Positions 1-6,768 of a DNA stretch of 18,242 nt are shown here, one piece after another; the first letter of the stretch is position 1; each line of letters starts with the position of its first letter. Location: contig DAOUHB010000224.1 of NCBI GenBank assembly GCA_034428935.1, positions 1 through 18,242 of the forward strand. The letters are read 5' to 3'. A program made the translations under genes and the position numbers. The notes under the pieces are model-generated. The model was not told where the DNA came from. It searched no databases and saw only the letters and a list, made by a program, of their open reading frames with translations. The DNA comes from JAAYZQ01 sp034428935. Its GTDB lineage: Bacteria; Chloroflexota; Anaerolineae; JAAYZQ01.

Positions 1-1
1 G

Positions 2-694
2 ACCCGGGACAAGATCGTCGGCACCCCCGAGTACATTTCGCCCGAGCAGGCCCGCGGCGACCCCGTGCAGCCAGCCAGCGACGTCTATTCCCTGGGCGTC
101 GTCCTGTACGAGCTGCTGTCGGGCAGCGTTCCGTTTCCCAGGTCGCGCACAGCCGAGCCGTACGTGGCGGCCATCGAGGTGGTGCGACAGCATCTGAAGT
201 GCGAGCCAGCGTCGCTGCGCAAGCACAACCCCGACGTACGCGTCTCGTCGCGGGTGGAACGGGCAACAATGCGCGCCCTGAAAAAGAACGTAAAGGATCG
301 CTATCCCACCGCCAGGGAGCTGGGCGAAGCCCTGGGAGCCGGCACAAAGGGTGGGCTGCCGGCGAGGAGCTCACCCATACCCTCGCAAGCCGGGGCATCA
401 TACCCGAAAAAGCAGGTGACTGCTGCCTGCCTGACCATCATCCAGGGACCACGCCAGGGTGAGCGGCTGCCCGTTGGCGAGGAGTTGATCCTGGGACGCT
501 TCGAGCTGGGCTCCGCTAACACGACCATCTCGCGCCAGCACGCCAGGGTCTTTTATCGGGCGGGCAGCTTCTGGCTCGAAGACACGTCCAGGAACGGAAC
601 GTGGGTGAACGGCTCGCGCGTCTATGGCGAGGTGCCTCTGCCTACGGGGGCCAGCATCTCCATCGGCGAGAACTTGATCGTGCTTGAAGAGTAG
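2..694 (+). CDS. Ser/Thr protein kinase with C-terminal FHA domain, 5'-truncated by window edge
   Basis: The frame is open from the first bases and begins inside the kinase activation segment: GTPEYISPEQ (subdomain VIII, SPE variant of APE), then SDVYSLGVVLYELLSG (subdomain IX) and the C-lobe up to about residue 95 of the visible 230. ATP-binding and HRD/DFG motifs lie upstream of the window. A polar linker leads to an FHA domain at roughly residues 140-230, with the phosphothreonine-pocket residues GR (R166), SRQH and RNGT. No membrane helix is visible between kinase and FHA, so this looks like a soluble kinase that can also bind phosphothreonine, possibly its own product. It ends 22 bases before the next FHA gene. 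The kinase and FHA family calls are secure; the substrate is unknown. The first ATG inside the window (position 65) is not the true start because the kinase homology continues 5' of it. Confidence 0.93.
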   Translation, partial: TRDKIVGTPEYISPEQARGDPVQPASDVYSLGVVLYELLSGSVPFPRSRTAEPYVAAIEVVRQHLKCEPASLRKHNPDVRVSSRVERATMRALKKNVKDRYPTARELGEALGAGTKGGLPARSSPIPSQAGASYPKKQVTAACLTIIQGPRQGERLPVGEELILGRFELGSANTTISRQHARVFYRAGSFWLEDTSRNGTWVNGSRVYGEVPLPTGASISIGENLIVLEE

Positions 695-704
695 AGAGGA
701 ACAA

Positions 705-711
705 GAGGAGG
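705..711 (+). promoter_or_regulatory. Shine-Dalgarno site of the FHA gene at 717
   Basis: GAGGAGG lies five bases before ATG 717. It favours this start over an in-frame TTG at 684, which overlaps the kinase stop and would add only Glu/Gln-rich residues encoded by the ribosome-binding region itself. Confidence 0.7.
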
Positions 712-716
712 AACAA

Positions 717-1331
717 ATGTCTGATGACCGAACGGCACGCATGGACCAGCCCAACTGGTCCCGCAGGGAGACCGATCCGGATGAGCAAAAGACGGTCATG
801 GCGGACCAGGAAAACGTGACACCGCCCACCCTTCCCATGGGCGATCAAGGCCGGAGAGGATGGGGGGAGAGCACCGGGCCTGGGTTCGTTCGTTCGGAGC
901 CCTCCCACCCCATCACGCCGCCGGGCCAGCCACCCTTTGGCTCACAGGGACCAGAGGGCCAGACCATGATCATCAAGGAGCGCCCTACCCCGGTGTTCGC
1001 CTGGCTGGTGGTTGTGGACGGGCCCGATCGCAACAGCATCGGCACGGTCCACACCCTCCATCCCGACACGACGACCCTGGGGCGCGTCTCGGGCAACCGC
1101 ATCGTGCTCAGCGACGAGACCGTCTCGGCGCAGCACGCTCGCATCCGGCGCGAGGTCAAGGAGGGCCAGGAGCCAGTGTTCGCCCTGTTCGACATGGGCA
1201 GCCGGAACGGGATCTATGCCGGGCCCAAGGACAGCTACAAAGACGAGGAGAACCGCGTCTACCGCCACGAGCTGCAGGACGGTGATTATCTGCTCATGGG
1301 GGAAACGACCCTGGTGTTCAAGAAGCTCTAG
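717..1331 (+). CDS. Soluble FHA-domain protein
   Basis: 204 residues. The first ~85 are polar, Pro/Gly/Asp-rich and look disordered, with several Thr (for example DDRTARMD, EQKTVMAD), a plausible region for kinase modification. The remainder is one FHA domain: the TTLGRVSGNRIVLSD strand pair with the conserved GR, VSAQHARI (the Arg after Ser is replaced by Ala) and DMGSRNGIY, with a loop longer than usual (SYKDEENRVYR) before the last strands ending LVFKKL. No signal peptide, membrane helix or enzymatic domain. Such small FHA proteins with a phosphorylatable N-terminal tail resemble GarA/OdhI in overall architecture, but I see no specific GarA-type ETTS motif, so that function should not be assumed. 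It follows the kinase by 22 bases and probably shares its transcript. Confidence 0.9.
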   Translation: MSDDRTARMDQPNWSRRETDPDEQKTVMADQENVTPPTLPMGDQGRRGWGESTGPGFVRSEPSHPITPPGQPPFGSQGPEGQTMIIKERPTPVFAWLVVVDGPDRNSIGTVHTLHPDTTTLGRVSGNRIVLSDETVSAQHARIRREVKEGQEPVFALFDMGSRNGIYAGPKDSYKDEENRVYRHELQDGDYLLMGETTLVFKKL

Positions 1332-1437
1332 CGGGTGCGCAGTACCCTTCCGCCAAGCGACCGGGCACCAGCCAGCGTTGGCCCGTTTGGGCTGTGGCGC
1401 TCCCATGAAACTGGCAGCGAAAGTTGAGGAGGAGAGT

Positions 1438-3264
1438 ATGAACATCCGGCGTTGCTCCGTTCTGGTTCTGTTGTTGGCGCTCCTGGCAGCCCTTGCTCTG
1501 CCAGCCGCCGGCCAGGAGGCCGTAAGCATAACCGTCGACGAGATCCAGATGGATCAGTTTCCCCGGGCCAGGGCCCTGGTCACCGTGCGCGATGCCAACG
1601 GGGTCCCCCTGGCAGGCCTGGGGGCGGACAGGTTCGAGATCGTGGAGGACGGCAGGGCGTCGTTTCCTCCTTCGGAGGTCGTGCCCCAGGTCAACGCCGC
1701 TGCCCCTGTTTCCATCGTCATGGTCATGGACATCAGCGGCAGCATGGAGGGCACACCCATCAAGGAAGCCATGCGCGCCGCCAACGCCCTCCTCGATCAG
1801 CTTGCCGCTGACGACCGGGCTGCCATCATTGCCTTCGCCGACGAGGTGCCGAGCCTGGATCCCACCGTGCTGGAGGAAGGAAAAGAACTGGGCTTTTCCA
1901 GGGACAAGAACGCCATCCGCAACGTGGTCAACTTCCTCGACAACAAGATCGGCTGGGACACGCCCCTCTACGACGCCATCTACAAGGGCGTCAAGATGGC
2001 GGCCACCGAACCGGTGGGCAAGCGCGCCGTGGTCGTGATGACCGACGGCCGTGACGAGCGCGACAACGCCCAGGGGATCCCCGTCAAGGACACGGGGAGC
2101 CTATCCACCCCGGATGACCCCATCAACGAGGCCAACCGTCACGGAATCCCCATCTTTTCGGTCGGGCTGGCCGGCATCGGCGGCAAGATCGACACCCGCT
2201 ACCTGATGAGACTGGCCGAGCGGACGGGAGGCATCTACCAGGAAGCGCCCAAGCCGGAAGAGCTTACGCCGCTCTTTGAGAACGTGGTCAGCCAGCTCAA
2301 GACGCAGTACGTCCTCACCTACGATTCGCGCCTCGAGCGTGACCAGGACTATCACAGCCTCATGGTGCGGGTCAACCTTCCCCAGGGCCAGGACTTTGAC
2401 GAGGTCAAGTTCCAGATCGAGCCCTCGAACTCCGGGGGATCGGCGCCGGAGGACGTCGCCAGCGGCTCAGAACCGGCCATCGTCGTCGCCGAAACCCCTT
2501 CAACCGAGCAGGTCGCCAGCCTGCCGGCCTCGGGCGAGGGCGAAGGGCTGGCCGCCCAGGCCACGCCCGAGCCGGAATCATCGGGGATCCAGGGCATCAT
2601 CGACAGGGTGCGGGACACCATCGAGGAACAGCCCCTCATTGCCATCGTCATCGGCGCCGGCGTGTTGCTCCTTCTCCTTCTCCTCGTGGCTTTGCTCGTC
2701 GTCCTCCTGAGGGGCCGCAAGACCGATGAGGGGGAGTACGCGCCCATCGACTACGGCGAGACCTACAGCCCGCCGACACCCTCCTGGAGCCCCGAGGTGC
2801 GCGACACGGGCACGCCGGCCATGGGCTATCCCTCCCAGGAAAAGACCGAGGTTGCCCCCGGCGCCTGGGGCGACACAGGCCCCGGCGCGCCGCCGTTCTC
2901 GCCGCCGCCCGCCGCCGGGAAGCCCCCCGAGGTGGTCGAGGCGGGTGGCACGCGTGTCATCGAGCGCGCTCCCAAGCACCTGGCCATGCTCGTCGACAAG
3001 GCACGGCCCGATAACAAGTACGATCTCAAGGGCACGGTCAACATCGGCCGGGCGCGCGACAGCCAGGTGGTGCTCGACCACCCCACGGTTTCGCGCCAGC
3101 ACGCCTGGATCAAGGCCGAAGGCGAGGACTTTGTCATCTTTGACGTGGGCAGCGCCAACGGCACCTTTGTCAACGACGAACAGGTGGAGGCGCCGCGCCG
3201 CCTCCAAAATGGCGACGTCGTTCGCTTCGGAGACGCGGAATTTGTCTTCACCAGGGTCTTCTGA
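1438..3264 (+). CDS. VWA-domain membrane protein with cytoplasmic FHA domain
   Basis: 608 residues, start chosen at ATG 1438 with GAGGAGGAG just upstream; a preceding in-frame ATG at 1405 would put that purine run inside the gene. Residues 1-25 form a Sec-type signal peptide (basic NIRR, Leu/Ala core, AAG cleavage-like site). A von Willebrand A domain spans about 85-290 with a complete MIDAS: DISGS (D98, S100, S102), Thr175 in the DTPLYD loop and D203 in TDGRDE, so metal-dependent ligand binding is expected. A Pro/Glu/Ser linker precedes a strong membrane helix at about 400-427, then a Pro-rich stretch and a C-terminal FHA domain (about 515-608; GR with R538, SRQH, SANGTFVN). Signal peptide plus one helix put VWA outside and FHA inside. 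It looks like a device coupling an external adhesion or assembly domain to internal phosphothreonine binding; ligand unknown. Confidence 0.92.
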   Translation: MNIRRCSVLVLLLALLAALALPAAGQEAVSITVDEIQMDQFPRARALVTVRDANGVPLAGLGADRFEIVEDGRASFPPSEVVPQVNAAAPVSIVMVMDISGSMEGTPIKEAMRAANALLDQLAADDRAAIIAFADEVPSLDPTVLEEGKELGFSRDKNAIRNVVNFLDNKIGWDTPLYDAIYKGVKMAATEPVGKRAVVVMTDGRDERDNAQGIPVKDTGSLSTPDDPINEANRHGIPIFSVGLAGIGGKIDTRYLMRLAERTGGIYQEAPKPEELTPLFENVVSQLKTQYVLTYDSRLERDQDYHSLMVRVNLPQGQDFDEVKFQIEPSNSGGSAPEDVASGSEPAIVVAETPSTEQVASLPASGEGEGLAAQATPEPESSGIQGIIDRVRDTIEEQPLIAIVIGAGVLLLLLLLVALLVVLLRGRKTDEGEYAPIDYGETYSPPTPSWSPEVRDTGTPAMGYPSQEKTEVAPGAWGDTGPGAPPFSPPPAAGKPPEVVEAGGTRVIERAPKHLAMLVDKARPDNKYDLKGTVNIGRARDSQVVLDHPTVSRQHAWIKAEGEDFVIFDVGSANGTFVNDEQVEAPRRLQNGDVVRFGDAEFVFTRVF

Positions 3265-3283
3265 CCGGTTGCCACCGGTTGCC
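3264..3283 (+). repeat. Perfect 10-bp tandem direct repeat at the end of the VWA-FHA gene
   Basis: The unit ACCGGTTGCC occurs twice head to tail, beginning with the last base of the TGA stop codon. It lies in the 39-base gap before the next ribosome-binding site. It may be a slippage duplication; no function can be assigned. Confidence 0.7.
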
Positions 3284-3303
3284 CGCCGCCATAGGGAGGC
3301 AGC

Positions 3304-3960
3304 ATGAAGCTTGTCGTCGAACAAGGCGAGCGAGCCGGCCAGGTTCTGGCTATGGCCCAGCCTGCGCTGATCATCGGTCGCGGCAAGGAGAACGACATCG
3401 TCCTCCTCGAGGCGGACGTCTCGCGTGAACACGCCCGCCTGCAACGCGGCCCCCAGGGCTGGACCCTGGTGGACCTGGGTACCACCAACGGGACGTTTGT
3501 CAACGGCAAACGCCTGCCTGCCCAGGAACCCTACCTGTTGCGGCCCGGCGACCGCATCACCATCGGCACATCGGTGCTGGCCGTGCAGGAGGATGCGGCC
3601 CCGGAGCAAGCGCCCCGGCACGAGCGCCGGGTGCACCCGGCCATCCTCCTGGCCGGCGCCCTGGCCTTTGTCCTGCTGCTGGTGGGCATCGTGGCCCTCC
3701 TGGTCGCGATCCTCCAGCCCGCAGAGCCCGTCGCCACGCCGACCGCCATCGACCAGGGCGAACAGCTCATGACCGTCCTGCCCGTCCCAACCCAGATGCA
3801 GGATATCATCAGCACTGTCGTCCCCGCGCTCCCTGGCCTGTTCGGAGTGACGCCCACTCCTCCTCCCCCTGATTCTCGGGCTCCGGGACCGCCCTCGGGA
3901 TCCGGATGCCTGGAGATCCGGGAGGTATCACAGCGCGATCGTCGGCTAGAATGCTCGTGA
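3304..3960 (+). CDS. FHA-domain single-pass membrane protein
   Basis: 218 residues; AGGGAGG four bases before ATG 3304 supports the start. The N-terminal FHA domain (about 1-95) has the full pocket: LIIGRG (R26), VSREH (S40, H43) and TTNGTFVNG (N62). A charged linker leads to one membrane helix (about 113-138, very Leu/Val-rich). With FHA in the cytoplasm, the short C-terminal part lies outside; it contains Thr/Pro-rich stretches (ATPTAID, TPTPPPPD) and a polar tail but no recognisable domain. The last ~25 residues are unlike the linkers of the neighbours, so a frameshift or truncation of a longer external domain is possible, though nothing proves it. It probably acts as a membrane-tethered phosphothreonine reader; partners are unknown. 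Confidence 0.88.
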   Translation: MKLVVEQGERAGQVLAMAQPALIIGRGKENDIVLLEADVSREHARLQRGPQGWTLVDLGTTNGTFVNGKRLPAQEPYLLRPGDRITIGTSVLAVQEDAAPEQAPRHERRVHPAILLAGALAFVLLLVGIVALLVAILQPAEPVATPTAIDQGEQLMTVLPVPTQMQDIISTVVPALPGLFGVTPTPPPPDSRAPGPPSGSGCLEIREVSQRDRRLECS

Positions 3961-3971
3961 TCCGTCGAGCA
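3952..3971 (+). other. Small stem-loop spanning the stop codon of the FHA-TM gene
   Basis: TGCTCG (3952-3957) and CGAGCA (3966-3971) form a perfect 6-bp stem with an eight-base loop that contains the TGA stop of the upstream gene. The stem's 3' arm abuts the AGAAAGG ribosome-binding site of the next gene. No T-tract follows, so it is not a typical intrinsic terminator. It could influence translation of the downstream gene or be chance. Confidence 0.35.
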
Positions 3972-3977
3972 GAAAGG
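3971..3977 (+). promoter_or_regulatory. Ribosome-binding site deciding the start of the FHA-propeller gene
   Basis: AGAAAGG is eleven bases before ATG 3989 but only two before the alternative GTG 3980, so the ATG is preferred. Confidence 0.5.
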
Positions 3978-3988
3978 CAGTGATTGAG

Positions 3989-5737
3989 ATGAGCAAGCTA
4001 AGGATACAAACGGGTCCCCAGGCGGGAATCGAGTTCTCCCTCGACCGGCCTGTCGTCCGCATCGGTCGGGGATCGATGAACGAGATCGTCATCCAGGATA
4101 ACCAATCCTCGCGCCAGCACGCCGAGATCAGCCGGGAGGGCGATCAGCTAATCGTGCGCGACCTGGGCAGCACCAACGGCACCTTTGTGAATGGCGAGCG
4201 CATCACCGGCCCCCGGACCCTGCGCCCCGGTGACCAGCTTCGGATCGGCGAGACGACGTTTGGCTTCGAGGCAAAGGTCGGGGGCCCAACGCCGGCCGTC
4301 GCCGGTGGCTGGGATTCGGACTTGATGGCAGACACGGGGCGGGTGCCGGCGGCCGGCCGGCCCAAGTGGCTGATCTGGGGCATCGGCGCCATCATCGTGC
4401 TCCTCCTGGCCGGCATTGCTGCTGCGGCGGTTATGCTCCTCAGGGATGGCACGGCAACACCCACGGCCATGGCCGGAGCGCCCACGGCGGAGGGGACGGT
4501 GCAGCCCATCGTCGTCGGGCCGACGGCAACGTCGCTGCCCGCAGAGCCAGCGCAGGCCACGGACACTCCCCTGGTGGACCTGCCGACCACCGAGCTGTTG
4601 CCCACGGTCGAGGTCCAGGTCACTCCGCCTCCGGCCCCCAAACCGCCGACGGCCATCCCCGCGGCTCCTCCCGTCTCGGCGGAGCAATTGGAGCAGCTCC
4701 CCGAAGAGGTAACCCAGTACCTGGGAGATGTGCCGCCCGAACAGCTTACCGAGGCCCTGGCGGCCCAGATCCAGTCCATGCCCCAGGAGCAGGTGCAAGA
4801 AATGATCAACGCCCTGTTTCCCGGGGTTAGCCCCGACAAGCTGCTGCCCGTGGTGGCCGCTTCTTTCCCGGGCATGTCGGAGGCCGAGATCCAGGGCTTG
4901 CTCAACCTGGTCTATCCCGGACAGAACCTCTCGGTGCCCCAGGCAGGGGCAATCGGGGGCAGGCTGGTCCTGGGCATGTATGACAAGGCAGCCGATCGGC
5001 ACGACGTCTACCTGGCCAACGCCTCCGGCGGCCAGCCCACGCGCCTCGTGGAGCTGGCAAGCGAGCCCGACTTTTCGCCCGACGGGCAGTGGGTGGTCTA
5101 TTTCTCCTGGGCATCCGACCGCCTGGGGCTGCGCCTCGTCAAGACCGATGGCAGCGGCGACACACAACTGACGTCGGTTCGCGAGCACGGCTATCCCACA
5201 TTCTCGCCGGACGGCGGCCGCATCTCGTTCTACCACAACGAGAACAAGATCCTGCACACCATCAACCGCGATGGCTCGGGGCAGCGGGACATCGGCCAGG
5301 GTGAGTACCCGGCGTGGTCACCCACAGGCGATCTCATCGCCTACCGCGGTTGCACGGGCAGCGGCAGGTGCGGCCTCATCGTGGCCAACGCCGACGGCTC
5401 GAACCCGAGGCAGATCACGACCCACGCCAACGACGCCGCGCCCCGTTGGTCGCCCAACGGGGGCCAGATCGCCTTCCATTCCGACCGGGACGGCAACTGG
5501 GAGATCTATGTCATTAACCTGGACGGCTCCTGGCTGCGGCGCATCACCATGACTCCCTCCACGGACGTCATGCCCGTCTGGTCGCCCGACGGCCTGCGCA
5601 TCGCTTTCCGCTCCGACCGGGGCGGGCAGGGCGCGGTCTGGGCGACGTCGGGCATCGGCGGGGCCGCCTTCAAGATCCTCGACGCCGGCTTTGACCCTGC
5701 ACGACCCGCGCTTGCGCAGATGGATTGGGTCAAGTAA
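3989..5737 (+). CDS. FHA-TM protein with external TolB-like (PD40) beta-propeller
   Basis: 582 residues. Cytoplasmic FHA domain at about 1-95 with VRIGRG (R27), SRQH (from S41) and STNGTFVNG (N63). One membrane helix follows at about 127-151. The next ~80 residues are Thr/Pro/Ala-rich, typical of an extended external linker. Residues about 230-315 look helical, with repeated LPEEVTQYLGD / PPEQLTEAL / MPQEQVQEMI / GMSEAEIQGLL elements. From about 325 to the end there is a TolB/WD40-like propeller with PD40 signatures: FSPDGQWV (from 362), FSPDGGRI, WSPTGDLI, WSPNGGQI and WSPDGLRI, plus SDRDGNWEIYV. PD40 propellers usually bind proteins or peptidoglycan-associated partners; here it would act outside the membrane. 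The architecture suggests external sensing or scaffolding linked to internal phosphothreonine binding. The next gene begins two bases after its stop. Confidence 0.92.
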   Translation: MSKLRIQTGPQAGIEFSLDRPVVRIGRGSMNEIVIQDNQSSRQHAEISREGDQLIVRDLGSTNGTFVNGERITGPRTLRPGDQLRIGETTFGFEAKVGGPTPAVAGGWDSDLMADTGRVPAAGRPKWLIWGIGAIIVLLLAGIAAAAVMLLRDGTATPTAMAGAPTAEGTVQPIVVGPTATSLPAEPAQATDTPLVDLPTTELLPTVEVQVTPPPAPKPPTAIPAAPPVSAEQLEQLPEEVTQYLGDVPPEQLTEALAAQIQSMPQEQVQEMINALFPGVSPDKLLPVVAASFPGMSEAEIQGLLNLVYPGQNLSVPQAGAIGGRLVLGMYDKAADRHDVYLANASGGQPTRLVELASEPDFSPDGQWVVYFSWASDRLGLRLVKTDGSGDTQLTSVREHGYPTFSPDGGRISFYHNENKILHTINRDGSGQRDIGQGEYPAWSPTGDLIAYRGCTGSGRCGLIVANADGSNPRQITTHANDAAPRWSPNGGQIAFHSDRDGNWEIYVINLDGSWLRRITMTPSTDVMPVWSPDGLRIAFRSDRGGQGAVWATSGIGGAAFKILDAGFDPARPALAQMDWVK

Positions 5738-5739
5738 AC

Positions 5740-6768
5740 ATGAGAGTCTCTTTGGTCTTGCAGGAGGGCCCGGGGGCCGGGCAGGCCCATACGCTGGATC
5801 CGGCCAGGCGGCCGGTCCTGTCGGTGGGGCGCTCGTCCGAGTGCGACATCGTCCTCAACGATCACCGGGCGTCGCGACACCACGCCGACTTTCGCTGGAA
5901 TGGGGGCGAGTGGGAGATCCGGGACCGGGGGAGTACCAACGGCACGTACGTCAACGGCATGCAGGTGCACCAGCCCTACGAACTGCGCCTGGGCGACCGG
6001 GTGACCATCGGCGAAACGACGATGGTCCTGCGCGAAGCACCCACCCAGGCCGCTCCCGCCGGGGAGCGAGCGGCGGTACCCCGGCAGGCGGCTCGCACCG
6101 CCGAGAGGCCCATCCTGGTACCCCCCGGCCAGGCGGGGCCCGCCGTTGGCCCGCGCGGCCCCTACCGCCCGGCCGTCGCCGTGCAGTCCCCGGTGGCGGG
6201 GGTCCTCTTCTGGATCGTGCAGGTTGTCGGCACCCTGGCCGTCATATGCCTGGCCACCGGTGCCCTCCTGCCCTGGTTCGAGATCACAGGCACCGTCTCG
6301 TCCGAGCTGCAGCCCCTGTTCCAGGGCCTGGCCAACCTGGTCGCCTCGCTGTCGGGGCAAGACTCGATCTTTAACCTCACCATGCGCGTCGACGGCATGC
6401 AGGGCTATGGCCGGCTCACGCTGGCCATAGCCATCGTCAGCACCATCGCCCTGGTGGTTGATATCTTTTTTCACCACAGGTCGGTCGTGCCGGGCGTGGT
6501 CTACCTGCTGTCGGGCCTCGTCGCCGCCGGGGCGGTCGGCTTTGACGTCGTCAACTATCTCCAGCACATGGAAAAGCTGCGCGATTTGACCGTCCTTTTT
6601 GGAATCCAGCTCGTAGACGTGGTAGAGTTTATCACCCAGTACATCGAATTCGACATACGCCTGATGAACGGCATTTACCTGACCGGCGCAGGACTGATCC
6701 TGCTCCTGCTGGCAGGCGCCGGTCGTATCGTCGTCGCGATCCTTCAACGGGAGAGAAACGCAGAATGA
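5740..6768 (+). CDS. FHA-domain protein with four membrane helices
   Basis: 342 residues from ATG 5740; an in-frame TTG at 5725 inside the previous gene is an unlikely alternative. The FHA domain occupies about 1-100: LSVGRSSECDI (R31), ASRHH (S45) and STNGTYVNG (N67). After a Pro/Ala-rich linker come four hydrophobic helices at about 152-176, 226-245, 249-271 and 311-336. The TM1-TM2 and TM3-TM4 loops (about 50 and 40 residues) lack known motifs. The 3' end overlaps the FHA-ABC transporter start in an ATGA, so the two are translationally coupled and may form one complex. It could be an accessory membrane subunit or a regulator of that transporter; no enzyme motif is visible. The FHA call is secure and the rest is undescribed to me. 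Confidence 0.9.
   Translation: MRVSLVLQEGPGAGQAHTLDPARRPVLSVGRSSECDIVLNDHRASRHHADFRWNGGEWEIRDRGSTNGTYVNGMQVHQPYELRLGDRVTIGETTMVLREAPTQAAPAGERAAVPRQAARTAERPILVPPGQAGPAVGPRGPYRPAVAVQSPVAGVLFWIVQVVGTLAVICLATGALLPWFEITGTVSSELQPLFQGLANLVASLSGQDSIFNLTMRVDGMQGYGRLTLAIAIVSTIALVVDIFFHHRSVVPGVVYLLSGLVAAGAVGFDVVNYLQHMEKLRDLTVLFGIQLVDVVEFITQYIEFDIRLMNGIYLTGAGLILLLLAGAGRIVVAILQRERNAE

Noticed and set aside
1332..1437. A promoter in the 106-base gap before the VWA gene
   Set aside because: A TTGGCC-like box at 1378 has no acceptable -10 partner at 16-18 bases; I see only the ribosome-binding site.
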